Below, piece after piece: positions 24,244-35,168 of a stretch of DNA of 64,000 nt; the stretch's first letter is position 1; the number at the start of each line of letters is the position of its first letter. The position numbers and the translations under genes are program-made. Under the pieces are notes generated by a model. That model did no database searches, was not told the origin of the DNA, and saw only the letters and a list, made by a program, of their open reading frames with translations. The DNA comes from Manduca sexta (Eukaryota > Arthropoda > Insecta > Lepidoptera > Sphingidae), in NCBI RefSeq assembly GCF_014839805.1, contig NC_051139.1:3162001-3226000 (forward strand), written 5' to 3'.

Positions 24244-24506
24244 TAATATTAATGGATTTAAAAACATTAATAAACTTCATGATGTGTCCCGTTAACTGAA
24301 TACCATACGAAGATTTGTCATTAAACATTTTATGTGGTGTTTTTGTTTCTACCTGTATGCATAAAAGTGGATGGTAGGAAATTGCAAAGAGGAGTTTGCT
24401 CGGACTGGGGTTATAACATCAAATGAATATTCATTATAATTCTAATAATAAATACATTAAAACTTTTTCGGACTTAATATTAGTCTTAAAATTATCCGTA
24501 ATATTT

Positions 24507-24770
24507 TTTTTATTGCTTTGTATGACGAGACGAGCTTGCCGTTCGCTTAGTAGCAAGCGAAACGACCGCCCATAAACGGTAGAAACACCATCCAACACCT
24601 TGAATTACAAAGTATTGTTTGGTATTCCACTGCGCTCGCCATTCTGAGACATGACATGTTAAGTCTTATTATGTCCAGCAGTTACACTGGCTACAATGTC
24701 CTACGAATCGGAACACAATAGTGACTACACACAGCTAGGTGGCAAAAATAGACATCCTGCGTAAATGCCT
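24507..24770 (-). mobile_element. SINE/LINE repeat family C, minus copy
   Basis: Reverse-orientation copy with GACGAGACGAGCTTGCCGTT, CGACCGCCCATAAACGGTAG, CCAACACCTTGAATTACAAA and TTACACTGGCTACAATGTCC. Confidence 0.7.
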
Positions 24771-26098
24771 AATTTATAAGCTAAAATATTTTAGGTCGAT
24801 TACCCGGCCAAACGAACCGGCAAAGGCCTGACGAACCAACCCGAAGCTAATACGTTGAATATTTTTAAACTTCTAAAATAATGTGGGTGATGTGTACGCA
24901 AAATGTAAGTTATTCAATTGAGAATCATAATTATTGGTTAGATTTGAATCACTCGGAATGTTAATTCACCATGATTATTGATTTAGGGAACTGAACAGGC
25001 CGGCGTTGTGTTGATTGGCTAGAGATGCCTAATGTTTACTCGTCAATAGCTATTTTATTGTAACGCTACTCCACACACCATCAGGTGCAATGGTTTCACT
25101 TTATCGTCCTCCTGTAAAATAAGATATAAGAATAAATCTACCCGTTCGGTTTTTTGCATTTTGTAATTCTCAAGAGTTATAATAATCATTAATAGGTAAA
25201 TAAGTTAAGTGGCAGTGTGCATTGATTATGCAATATCTAAGTTATTGGATTAAATTTTAAGGCAAATCATTAATATGTGTAGGTGCGCCAAACTTGCAAT
25301 AAGTTTATAGTTTACACCTCTGCACACTTGTGGCTTCTGGAATACATCTCTGCCTACACTATTGGGAATAAGCGTGGGCTTATAATTTAAGAATGTTGTC
25401 ACGTCCTTCTAATACGCGTAGGCATATGTGACTATTTTGTATTTACAGGATGGATGTTTGAAACGGAGCAGTAAAGGCAAAGAACTTAATTAATGCAGCT
25501 AAGAAAACAAATTGCTCAGGAAACTGGTCATAATTTTTGAAGACATTACTGCATTCACTGATGATGAAAAAATGTACAGTGAGCAGCAATTTACTTAAAT
25601 AAAAATGTTCAGTGATCTCGTTTTTTATAAGGATGCCAAGATTATGGAGCCACTAGACTCTAAAGGTTTGAGGACTTTTGAAATAAAAAAAAACTTACCT
25701 CGTACAATTTGTAGGAAGTGAAACTCTAATTCGCTTTTAAACATAACAAATATTTGTATTTAAGGTTGAATAGGTAGATGTACGAAAAAACGAATTTCAT
25801 CATAAAATAATTTATTTTTTTCTTCACATTATAACTCCTCCATATATACACTTATATACAATAACTAGCGTATTAAATACAAGATATCAAAATCACACGT
25901 TTAAAATAGTGTGCTTGCTCTGTCACAACCATATTTTATAAGATACACTTAAATTCGCTAGCTATTCCGACAAAAATTTCAACTTGTAATAACTTCACCC
26001 CAACGCTCACTCACGGTACAGAGCAGGACAGTAAAACATAGTTATTCATAGGATTATTTTGTGGTTTCTCACGTAAAACTTACTTATTCTATGTCAGT
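24771..26098. other. Intergenic DNA
   Basis: AT-rich. A weak relic of family D (CACACCATCAGGTGCAATGG near 25074) is the only feature recognised. No gene. Confidence 0.35.
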
Positions 26099-26235
26099 AG
26101 CGTCCCTACAACCTGATTCCTACCGGCTTCCCTTTTTAGTTTAATTTACGTTTGGCGCCATTTTTTTTCTATTATATTGGCCGCGATATGTTAACTAAGG
26201 CAATTTTTTTGTCTAGGGTTACCTTTTGTAAGATT
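26099..26235 (+). repeat. Dispersed repeat family B, long copy
   Basis: Shares CTACAACCTGATTCCTACCG, GCTTCCCTTTTTAG and TTGGCCGCGATATGTTAA with the 12769 copy. Confidence 0.6.
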
Positions 26236-27062
26236 CAGATTGAACCCTTCGCCACTGCTTAATTGGAACGCTTTGTAGTAGTTGTGCTTATTTTTAGGCG
26301 AGTGCCTTGTTAGACATTAATTTACCAGTAATTGTGAAAACCTTATCTACAAACCTTACTGTTAAAACAATAAACAAATTTGGACGCTATGAGTATTTAA
26401 ATGAGACTTCAAATTCATTCTAAGAGTCCTGTTTTAACCTGTATCGTCAGTGAGAGTGTTTATATATCACTAAAATGTATTTATTAAAGCTTATATTTTG
26501 GTCTTAAAATGTATGTACTAAAAACGTGACCGCATATTGACAATATCTTTTGATATAGGTTACTCTATATTTAGTTTTGGTATATCGGAGGTATTTTATA
26601 TTTTAAAGTTTAAGAGGCAAGAATGGCTGTTGAAATGGCCGTAAGTATGGTTTATTTATGACTATTTCATATGACTTTTTTTATTATAACGTACGTATTT
26701 TACACAACAAATATAAAGTGTCACTTCATTCGGTAATAATTGACTTTATAATATAAAATATTGCTATCACACAGTTCTTAATAAACTATTATATAAACCT
26801 CTATACAACAAGGTACAGTCTCCGAAAATATAATTTAGATAATTGTTTAAACTTTGAGATCTAATGTAACATCGAGCAGTGAAATGATTCGTCTGGCACG
26901 AAGAAAGTTATTGATGTTTCCTTTTTTATTCAGTAATTATAGAAAGCATAATGGAAATATCTTTAATTTTATTAATATCTTAGAAACCTTTATACTTTAA
27001 TTAACATGTTTCGTTGTACCAATTACCTTCCAAATCAAACCACTGCGCAAAATTATAGAATT
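26236..27062. other. Region downstream of Hey, includes its 3' UTR
   Basis: A minus-strand AATAAA lies at 26925-26930, about 135 bases past the Hey stop, and is a candidate poly(A) signal. On the plus strand ATGGCTGTTGAAATGGCC (26623-26640) runs into GTAAGT, a possible tiny first exon with no other support. Confidence 0.35.
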
Positions 27063-27595
27063 CTAATAAGCCAATTCCGCACCCCATGGTCTATAGGGTT
27101 TCGAACTGTTTTGGGAGTATTGGTGGTGTGGTGGCGGATGAGGATACGGGGAGGGGTAATGTGGGGCTGGCGGGGCGGGGTGTGGTCCCGGCGGAGCGGG
27201 GGGAGCAGGAGGCGCTGGAGGATAGTGAGGATAGCTCGGAGCGGCTGTCAGCGGGGCAGCTATCGCCGTAGGTACTGCCACTGTCGTTGTAGCTGATGTT
27301 GTTGGTATGTCTTGCCTATGCCCCAAGTCTGTATATCCTGTGGGATGTTGAGGCTGCGGAGCTACCGGCGCGGCAGGGTACTGTGGGTAGCCCCAGTTGG
27401 CGGACTTCGCTGCGAGCTCCCGTTGCGCGGCGAAGCACTGGAGGTGGCTCATGAGTCGCAGCCGCAGTGGGTCCTGTATGTCTAGACCTTCGCAGCTGAC
27501 GAGGTATCTGGCTACTTCTGCCGCGCATTCCCTAAAACCGATGCTGTGGTAGTCCATTGCGTACCTTTGAGGGTCGTACGCGAACGTGTCTAGAC
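27063..27595 (-). CDS. Hey: Hey transcription factor, last coding exon
   Basis: This exon codes for the C-terminal 176 residues of Hey, a bHLH-Orange repressor that acts downstream of Notch. It opens after a clear acceptor (CTCCTCTTTCCAG, AG at 27596-27597), with two bases completing a codon. It reads LDTFAYDPQRYAMDYHSIGF and continues as the Orange domain (FRECAAEVARYLV ... DIQDPLRLRLMSHLQCF; about 27430-27560). A Pro/His-rich stretch (about 27110-27290) follows, then YRPW at 27084-27095 and a GAELAY end before a TAG stop. YRPW is the family signature and replaces the WRPW Groucho-binding motif of Hairy proteins. The bHLH exons should lie upstream on the minus strand (higher coordinates) but I could not find them. 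A Ty3/gypsy element and a gap begin about 1 kb upstream. Identity is very likely; only the upstream structure is open. Confidence 0.95.
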
Positions 27596-28455
27596 CTGGA
27601 AAGAGGAGAAAGTGGTTAAAAATGGATTACGATACGAAATGGGAAGATATTTAAGATCACAACAAATAATATTCACAAAAATAAATTACATAATTTTAAA
27701 AATGGTAATAAGATAGCTCAAATAACAAAAGCTCTTTATAACCAGTCTTATAGCATTTGTGATGCAATAACAGAATCCAGTCAGACGCCACGATTTGCAT
27801 TTAAATAAGAAACAGACAAATGAAGACAGTCTATAGAAACAACCCCTAAAGATTGCGTCCCCTTATGCAACAAGTAAACAGAGACGGCTATAGGGAAATT
27901 TGCAAGAGTGAAAGGGATGGACAATGATTGCTCGTAACGGGCTCCCTGTATCCGGACTTCCGAGCGTATAAAAAGTAAAATAAGGCGCGCCGCTATCCCT
28001 TCGTGAGGGAAGTAGATCCTTTGAGGGTTCAGTCAGTGGGCCACCGGGCCACGTGGGGAAAAAACACAAACTACGTGTTTTTGGACTTCTTAGTTATACT
28101 TGAAAGATATTGACGTCTTTTTTCTTATGGTTTTATGAAGTTTTGTATTATTATCTACTCGTCGATCACTCCAATTAATGTCATTTTATAATTAAGTTAT
28201 AAAATTCCTTTATGCTTATTATTACTTATAAATTCGACTTTCGTTTTTAATTTCCATATTGACTTTATGAAGAGTCCGATTCTTTGTAAATGAATATTTT
28301 CTTTGATTTTATAGAAGGCTTTCTTGTTAACGTCTCCTGATTGAATATGCCAAGAACGTTACTAATTTAAACATTCGAATTTAGAAACTTCCATTTTTAA
28401 ATTCAGAACATCTATACAAACTTTATTTCCATCATCTAATTATATGTTTCTAGGC
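27596..28455. other. Probable Hey intron
   Basis: Follows (in minus orientation, precedes) the Hey last exon. A GC-richer patch at 27863-28069 has a 68-codon minus-strand frame and a GCCACGTGG E-box but no recognisable domain. No bHLH-coding sequence seen. Confidence 0.4.
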
Positions 28456-28458
28456 ACT

Positions 28459-28543
28459 CTAGTGGTCCTTCCTTCCGTCCTGGTACAGTTGGCATGATTG
28501 TTCATATTTTTTTGTTATTTTTTCTGACGCAGGTGTGACAACC
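28459..28543 (-). other. Coding-like tail next to the gap
   Basis: On the minus strand the 85 bases left of the gap read a 27-residue tail ending QLYQDGRKDH and a stop. It could be the end of a transposon ORF whose rest lies in the gap. It does not resemble the part of Hey expected here. Confidence 0.2.
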
Positions 28544-29043
28544 NNNNNNNNNNNNNNNNNNNNNNNNNNNNNNNNNNNNNNNNNNNNNNNNNNNNNNNNN
28601 NNNNNNNNNNNNNNNNNNNNNNNNNNNNNNNNNNNNNNNNNNNNNNNNNNNNNNNNNNNNNNNNNNNNNNNNNNNNNNNNNNNNNNNNNNNNNNNNNNNN
28701 NNNNNNNNNNNNNNNNNNNNNNNNNNNNNNNNNNNNNNNNNNNNNNNNNNNNNNNNNNNNNNNNNNNNNNNNNNNNNNNNNNNNNNNNNNNNNNNNNNNN
28801 NNNNNNNNNNNNNNNNNNNNNNNNNNNNNNNNNNNNNNNNNNNNNNNNNNNNNNNNNNNNNNNNNNNNNNNNNNNNNNNNNNNNNNNNNNNNNNNNNNNN
28901 NNNNNNNNNNNNNNNNNNNNNNNNNNNNNNNNNNNNNNNNNNNNNNNNNNNNNNNNNNNNNNNNNNNNNNNNNNNNNNNNNNNNNNNNNNNNNNNNNNNN
29001 NNNNNNNNNNNNNNNNNNNNNNNNNNNNNNNNNNNNNNNNNNN
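28544..29043. other. Assembly gap, 500 N
   Basis: Exactly 500 N. It hides the 5' LTR, primer-binding site, gag, protease and the start of reverse transcriptase of the adjoining retroelement, which normally need more than 500 bases, so the true missing length is probably larger. Confidence 1.
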
Positions 29044-31083
29044 TCTACCCCAGTTGTTTATAGACCCTACAGGTTGTCTCATCCTGAACGTCAACATGTT
29101 CAGCAGATGGTTGATCAAATGGTTCAATATGGTATAGTGCGCGAATCTAGCTCGCCTTACGCAAGCCCTATAGTGCTTGTGCAAAAGAAATCTGGCGAAA
29201 AACGTCTATGCGTGGACTATCGTGCTTTAAATAGACGCACTAAACGTGATCATTACCCGCTTCCACGCATAGAAGAATTACTTGACCAGCTCGCAGGGCA
29301 CTCGTTGTTTACCACACTGGACTTGGCTTCTGGGTATCATCAAATACCTATAGCGGAAACATCCAAGGAGAAGACTGCGTTTGTCACGCCTGATGGACAA
29401 TACGAGTACAATCGTATGCCCTTTGGGCTGGCAAACGCGCCTTCAGTATTTCAACGGGTGATCCACAAAATCCTCAACAAAACCAAAGTTCCATATGTAA
29501 TTATTTATATGGACGATATTTTAATCCCTGCAAAGACCTTCGATGAAGGGTTAGTGCGTCTTGAAGAAGTCTTGAAATTATTGCAAGGGGCTGGTTTGAC
29601 TCTGAGGATGGAAAAATGTAATTTCTTTCTAGAAAATATAGTTTTTCTTGGTTTTGAAGTAGACAAAACCGGTATACGTCCTGGAAACCAGAAAATTCAA
29701 GCCGTGTCTATGTTCCCTACTCCGCAAAGTCAAAACGATGTTAGGAGATTTCTCGGTTTAGCTGGGTTTTTCCGAAGATTCGTAAGTGGTTTCGCTCTGT
29801 TAGCCAAACCCCTAACAGAACTTCTTAAGAAAGATGTTTCTTGGCAATGGTCAAAATCTCAACAAAATTCTTTTGATACACTTAAAGGGGTACTCGTAGA
29901 ACGACCAGTACTGGCGTTATACAACCCTAACGCAGAAACACAAGTACACACTGATGCAAGTAAATTTGGATTAGGCGGGATTTTATTGCAAAGAACTGGA
30001 TCAAATCCGTGGAGGCCTATATCTTACTATAGTCGTCAAACTAGTCCTGATGAACAGAAGCTTCATTCCTTCGAGCTTGAGACGCTCGCTGTAGTTTGCG
30101 CACTGAATAAGTTTCGAACTTATCTGTTAGGCATAAGATTTACCATAGTATCTGATTGCAATGCACTCCGATCCACCTTTACTAAACGAGACCTGATTCC
30201 CCGGATTTCCCGATGGTGGATTCAGTTCTTAGAATTTGATTGCGATATTGAGTATCGCCCAGGCGAGAAAATGGCACATGTAGACGCATTGAGCAGAGGA
30301 GCTATATTGGAAGAACAGCAGCCAACTAGCATTTTAGATATACTGTCTGTAAAAATTGAGGACTGGATTACAACCGTTCAGTCGGCAGATGATGAAGTAA
30401 GGCGAATTAAGGATATTATACAAGATCCTGAAACGTCTAAAATTGCTGCCATACACAAAGAATACCAAGTCAAAAATGGAAGAGTATATCGTGTGATGGA
30501 GAATGAGGAAATAAGATGGGTAGTGCCAAGGGGTGTTCGCTGGCAGGTCCTGAAAGCCAACCACGACGATGTCGGTCACTTTGGCTTTGAAAAGACCTTA
30601 CAGCGGATTAAATCTTTATTTTGGTTTCCGAAAATGCGGAAATTCATTAGAAAGTATGTAATGGCATGCTTAGAATGTGCCCATCACAAGGTTCCATCGG
30701 GAGCTAAAGAAGGTGCATTACATCCAATCCCTAAGGTAGATGTCCCAATGCATACTTTGCATGCTGATCACCTTGGTCCGTTTCCAAAGAGCAAACGTGG
30801 TAATACGTATATACTTGTCATCATAGATGCTTTTACAAAGTATGTGTATCTCTCCCCAGTGCGTAGCACAAAATCTAAAGCAAGCGTTAAAATTTTAAGA
30901 CGTATTTTAGTTTATTTGGTCCTCCAAGACGCCTCATTACCGACCGAGGGACTACTTTCACCAGTAAAAGATTTAAGACGTTTATACAATCAGTTGGAGC
31001 TAAACACATTCTTAATGCAGTTGCAACTCCACGCGCTAATGGCCAGGTTGAGCGGTGTAACCGCACAATTCTGGCCTCATTAG
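29044..31083 (+). CDS. Retrotransposon pol: RT, RNase H, integrase start
   Basis: The frame is open from the gap edge, so the true start is missing; the TTG at 29074 is not a real start. Reverse transcriptase shows LCVDYRALN, a TTLDLASGYHQ block and the catalytic YMDD at 29506-29517. RNase H shows HTDASKFGLG (first Asp at 29952), an ELETLAV block and SDCNAL. A linker leads to the integrase H2C2 zinc finger (first His at 30562, CLEC at 30667-30678) and the first catalytic Asp (30766) in a HADHLGPFP block. Reading continues out of frame after about 30900 and stops at 31081-31083, so roughly the last 60 residues of this frame are not genuine integrase. The protein copied element RNA to DNA and inserted it. 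Confidence 0.9.
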   Translation, partial: STPVVYRPYRLSHPERQHVQQMVDQMVQYGIVRESSSPYASPIVLVQKKSGEKRLCVDYRALNRRTKRDHYPLPRIEELLDQLAGHSLFTTLDLASGYHQIPIAETSKEKTAFVTPDGQYEYNRMPFGLANAPSVFQRVIHKILNKTKVPYVIIYMDDILIPAKTFDEGLVRLEEVLKLLQGAGLTLRMEKCNFFLENIVFLGFEVDKTGIRPGNQKIQAVSMFPTPQSQNDVRRFLGLAGFFRRFVSGFALLAKPLTELLKKDVSWQWSKSQQNSFDTLKGVLVERPVLALYNPNAETQVHTDASKFGLGGILLQRTGSNPWRPISYYSRQTSPDEQKLHSFELETLAVVCALNKFRTYLLGIRFTIVSDCNALRSTFTKRDLIPRISRWWIQFLEFDCDIEYRPGEKMAHVDALSRGAILEEQQPTSILDILSVKIEDWITTVQSADDEVRRIKDIIQDPETSKIAAIHKEYQVKNGRVYRVMENEEIRWVVPRGVRWQVLKANHDDVGHFGFEKTLQRIKSLFWFPKMRKFIRKYVMACLECAHHKVPSGAKEGALHPIPKVDVPMHTLHADHLGPFPKSKRGNTYILVIIDAFTKYVYLSPVRSTKSKASVKILRRILVYLVLQDASLPTEGLLSPVKDLRRLYNQLELNTFLMQLQLHALMARLSGVTAQFWPH

Positions 31084-31637
31084 GTAGTATGACCCATGGT
31101 AAATCTGATGATACCTGGGATGCGTTTTTACCTGATGTACAATTAGGTATAAATACCGCCATACACGATACTACTAAGAGAACGCCTACTGAATTATTGT
31201 TTGGGCGCAAGGTAGCGAATCCATTTAATGGGGTTTTAAATAATATTTCAGAAGAGATTGACGAACTTTCAAAGGAAGAGCATATTGAGAGTATGCGAGC
31301 GGATGCACGTAAGCGTATTGAACTAAATCAGGAAAAAGCTAAAGACCGATTTGATAAACGTCGTAAAACAGTTACAGAATATAAGGTAGGCGATTTAGTT
31401 AGGGTGATTAGAAATATAGTAGGAGGATCAGGAAAATCAAAAAAATTAGAATCTAAGTGCCAGGGCCCTTATCGTATAAAAAGTGTGCTTCCTAACGATC
31501 GATACCTCATAGTGGATACGCCACTTACACGAAAGGGTAGACCATATGAAAATATTGTGTCTGCCGAAAATATTTATCCATGGATGAACTTTCGTGCACC
31601 TTCTTTTTCCTCAGGTGATGAAAGTGACTCTGATTAA
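30891..31637 (+). pseudogene. Integrase C-terminal part, shifted frame
   Basis: The rest of integrase is in another frame, open from 30891 to a TAA at 31635. It contains the second catalytic Asp codon (30942-30944) and the catalytic Glu codon (31050-31052), then a GPYRI block near 31465 typical of the gypsy GPY/F module, and an acidic end (SSGDESDSD). The switch from the first frame lies between about 30890 and 30910 and equals a one-base loss (or two-base gain). No slippery heptamer is evident in the right frame, so mutation is more likely than programmed frameshifting. Confidence 0.85.
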
Positions 31638-31799
31638 ATATATTATTTACTCTAATTCTTATACATTATGTAATGGTATTGAAAAGAGAATCATTGACAG
31701 TGAAAGAATGTACCTACGAGATGTACGTGAATTTAAACACATTATCTGTAGACTTATATTAACGTACTTAACAATATATGAATGAAAAGCGAAATAATC

Positions 31800-32150
31800 T
31801 ACATAGCATAGAGCTGAATTAGATTTGAGCTCAGCATGAGTGTTATGTGTGACAAATTGTATCAAATTGGTAATACGTAAAGAGTAGGTGATTTTATACA
31901 TAAGTTATATTTAATATTGTGATTATTATTATAATATAAAGCGATACTGTCTGTGTAACACAGAGCTCGTGCGAATGTGAGCCGAGCATGAGTGTTATGT
32001 TGGAGAAGCCTTATCAAGTTGATGGTGAAAGAATAGAAGTAGCTATCCTCTTGATGGGCTATAGTGACGTTATAGCATCAGCATTGATGACATTAAAGCA
32101 AGATGGCAGTGAAAGAATAGAAGTAGCTCCTCTTGCATAGTTATAATAAC
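31800..32150 (+). repeat. Degenerate repeats before the 3' LTR
   Basis: An AGCATGAGTGTTATGT motif recurs at 31834 and 31987, and GTGAAAGAATAGAAGTAGCT at 32027 and 32111. They form a diverged direct-repeat array in the non-coding tail of the retroelement. Function unknown; similar tails occur in other LTR elements. Confidence 0.6.
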
Positions 32151-32314
32151 CTAAGAATGACGTGTATGAATCAATGATAACTGTAAGGAATTATTTAGTA
32201 AGTATAAGTCATTTGTGTAATGTTATAGTAAGTATGCACCAATAAGAAAAAAATTGTATTTAATTTTGAAATTGAATTTTTTTTGTTGTAATTTTAAACG
32301 AGGGGACTCGTTAT

Positions 32315-32560
32315 TGTGACGGATGGCCGACTGTTACGTTCATTTATTAATGTCATATCACTAATCAATAGTTTATCGTTGATATGACTCTTCTGTCGCA
32401 ACACTAGTTGTTCAATAGTTGTCGTTGACGGTAGTTTCTAATACGGTCGGGCATTCGAACACGAACTGTCGGCAAGGAAGAAAATAGCGAAGTGTGCTAG
32501 AATAAAAGTGATTTCAATCAATTGTGTTTATTCCTGCAAATTCCTTCTGAGCGTTTTACA
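32315..32560 (+). repeat. 3' LTR of the Ty3/gypsy element
   Basis: Begins TGTGACGGATGG just after a purine-rich tract (AACGAGGGGACTCG, 32298-32311) and probably ends ...GCGTTTTACA at 32560, about 246 bases. An AATAAA at about 32501 would be the poly(A) signal. Edges are inferred from TG...CA; the 5' LTR needed to confirm them is in the gap. Confidence 0.65.
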
Positions 32561-34299
32561 TACATCTTTTAATTAACACGATATTATAAGGTTTAAGATA
32601 TTTTTTTTGTTTAATAATTTATTTGAAACATGATATTATTTGAATTAGTACACAATTGATAACTTTATTTTCATAGTGAAATCGTGGCCAGAACCCAAAA
32701 GGATGTTCAAAAATGACTAAAGCAGTCTATATTATTCAAATACCCCAACCATGCGTACTCAAAAATATTTGTTTCTACAAGGTTGTCAGTTCAAGAAAAA
32801 ATGCCAAAAAAGATTCTCATTATATTTTCTCAAAGTGGCAACCTTACAAATATCGACCGTGACCAGAGACCGCGCGGAGATCGAAAGTGAAAAGTTGGTA
32901 ACACATAGCACTTCCTCGCATCGGCCAATGACCCGCGCGAGGTCACCTGCAGAGAACTGACCCCACACACTTCCACTGAAATACGGACCCCCACTGTGGA
33001 ATTGAGTTTTCTGTGCTCTGTTCTAATATATATTAAAGAGGTGAAGTTGGTATTCACCTTGGAGATAATTTCCAATTGCTCCAATTCTGAAAATTCTTTA
33101 GTTAATGAAACCACGTACATACAATACCTGAGACCTATTGCCTATTTGTTATTCTGGGAATAAAATATAATGCAAATGGTGCCAGAAGTAAAATCTAGTA
33201 TTACTCGTATATTAAAAATGTACCAAGTTTATCAGGAAAGGACTGAACTGATTCTATTATTCTTTAATTATAAGAAATCATCTTGTGTCTCTGGAAGATT
33301 TCTAGGCTAGACTGTTGCAAGCGGAATACAAAGTAAAACATCATTTAGATGAATCAATTATTGCTAGTGGTAATCGTACGCGAATGGACAGGATTTTCTT
33401 TCGGTATAACCACGGTACAGATATTAGACATTGTGGCAGTCTCACATGGATTGTCTCGACCGAGGTATCACCAATCAGACTGGGGTGACAACTTGCTGCT
33501 TCATTTCTATTGAAGGACATATCCGGAGCCCAATATATTCATGTTTATTTAGTATCAATAACTATTTTTAACAACGTTGCATTATTGTATTATATAATAT
33601 GTTTGTTATTAAACCTCATAATGCTTATGTATTAAATGTTTTGTTTATGATTACGTCGCGTTATGAGACAATTACCGCATACTTTCCGCCTTATAGGAAA
33701 TCATTGTTTCCTTAACAGATTATTTGTAAACATTGCGTAATAGCACGAACGTTTGACGTAATCACGCTATTTTAGATCATGCACCCATATTTTTTTAGTT
33801 CTAAAGGTAAATTCTTCTACGAACTATTTGATAGCCAAGCTTCTGATACATTCGTTTATCAAAATCGAAGGTGAAAATGCAAGTATTGCACCTGCTTTGG
33901 AAAAAAAAATCCACCTTACATACTGTTGTGAATAGCCTTTGGCTTTAAAATCAAAGAGGTACTTAAATTAAGATGCAACTATTGTATAAGCTTTTAGCCA
34001 ATCTAATTCCTCGTCATATACTGATGTAGACTGCCTTTCGCTAAATTAAGCCTAAATTCCAAAGCCGGATAGCCCACTTATTGTTTCATATCAGTTACTT
34101 TTAGATTTATGCCCTTGTAGGCACCGTGTGGGTGTTCCAAATTGTTATCAATTTAAATAAATTACTATTAACTAATCAAATTTGGATTTATTTTATAATT
34201 TAGGTACATCAACTTTAATTTAGTAGTATTATAATCGAAACATTGACATCGTTGACGCTATTTTAGTTCGTGTGTTTGCGAGGCATTTACTGGTGTTAG
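32561..34299. other. Intergenic or intronic DNA
   Basis: A GC-richer patch at 32860-33000 (with GACCGCGCGGAGATCG and CACCTGCAG) gives short frames on both strands without support. Nothing else recognised. Confidence 0.3.
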
Positions 34300-34590
34300 G
34301 TCTTTCATATGTGAGAGTCCGCCTGGGTAGGTACCACCGCAAAGTCTATTTTTGCCGGCAAGCAGCAGCGTGTAGTCACTGTTATGTTCCGTTTTGAAGA
34401 AAACTGTAGCCAGTGTACTGGACATAATAAGACTTAAAATTTCATGTCTTAGGATGGTGAGCGCAGTGGAATACCAAACAATACTTTGTAATTTAAAAGC
34501 TTGGATGATGTTTCTACTGTTTAGGGCCGTTCGTATCGCTTACAATCAAGCAAACGGAAGGCTCGTCTCGTCTTTTAAAGCAATAAAAAA
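34300..34590 (+). mobile_element. SINE/LINE repeat family C, near full-length
   Basis: Runs from GTCTTTCATATGTGAGAGTC through a GCCGGCAAGCAGCAG block and the shared body to GGCTCGTCTCGTC and AAAGCAATAAAAAAG. The A-rich end suggests retroposition. The 74-codon frame over it is incidental. Confidence 0.7.
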
Positions 34591-34934
34591 GGCGTTTAGT
34601 GTTGCATTAGAATTATAAAATACTTCATTTTTGAATATCCAACAAAACCTTTCAGACGATTCTCATCTCTACCCATAACACCACGTGTATCTTTTGCTAA
34701 ATATAAAAATAAGTGAAAGTTGAATTAAAATATTTCGCTGTGAATAATAAAAATTCCAACGGTTGTTCTCATTCAAATATCTATGATTAGTGATTCTGAT
34801 ATATTTTATTGGCTAAGGTCCATTTAATTATTTGTTATTGAATTGTAAAGTTTATTTCTTAGGTCATTAGGTTATTTATACATTGTGAGATCTTGTAGTA
34901 ACTACACTCGCCATTGGAAGAGTTAGCGACGCAA

Positions 34935-35168
34935 CTAGTCCAAAGGCTTCATATTTTGAGCCGTAATAGGAAATCTAATATTTTCACAGAATGTTAAAGC
35001 AAGTCTCTTAACAAACAATAAAATTAATAATATCAGCCCTGTATTATATACTGTCCCAAAGAATACACACATCATTTTAGAAAAATCAGAGGTGTGTGCC
35101 CTCGAATTTTGAACCTGCGGACATTCGTCTCGGCAGTCCATTCCACACCCAACTATACTATCGCCGCT
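34935..35168 (-). mobile_element. tRNA-derived SINE
   Basis: On the minus strand it starts TAGTATAGTTGGGTGTGG (A-box-like), followed by GACTGCCGAGACGAATGTCC, then GGTTCAAAATTCGAGG (B-box-like) and a GGCACACACCTCTGA block. This is a common lepidopteran SINE architecture. The frame over it is not a gene. Confidence 0.7.

Larger units (their letters stand above)
29044..32560 (+). mobile_element. Ty3/gypsy LTR retrotransposon, 5'-incomplete
   Basis: Order of parts is reverse transcriptase, RNase H, integrase, non-coding tail, polypurine tract and 3' LTR, the Ty3/gypsy arrangement. The 5' part falls in the gap. No envelope-like ORF lies between the integrase stop and the LTR. The pol frame is broken once inside integrase, so this copy is not autonomous as read. 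It lies next to Hey on the opposite strand, probably in a Hey intron or its upstream region. With the left edge missing, a target duplication cannot be checked. Confidence 0.9.

Noticed and set aside
26623..26640. MAVEMA followed by GTAAGT as a first exon
   Set aside because: Six codons and a donor are too little evidence, and no partner exon was found.
27006..27296. Plus-strand Gly/Arg-rich frames over the Hey exon
   Set aside because: Antisense of the proline-rich part of Hey.
28459..29184. 241-codon minus-strand frame
   Set aside because: It spans the 500 N gap; only the last 27 codons are real sequence.
30886..30912. Programmed -1 frameshift in integrase
   Set aside because: No slippery heptamer in the reading frame and the site is mid-domain, so a mutation or sequence error is more likely.
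30334..31210. Minus-strand frames inside the retroelement
   Set aside because: Shadows of pol.
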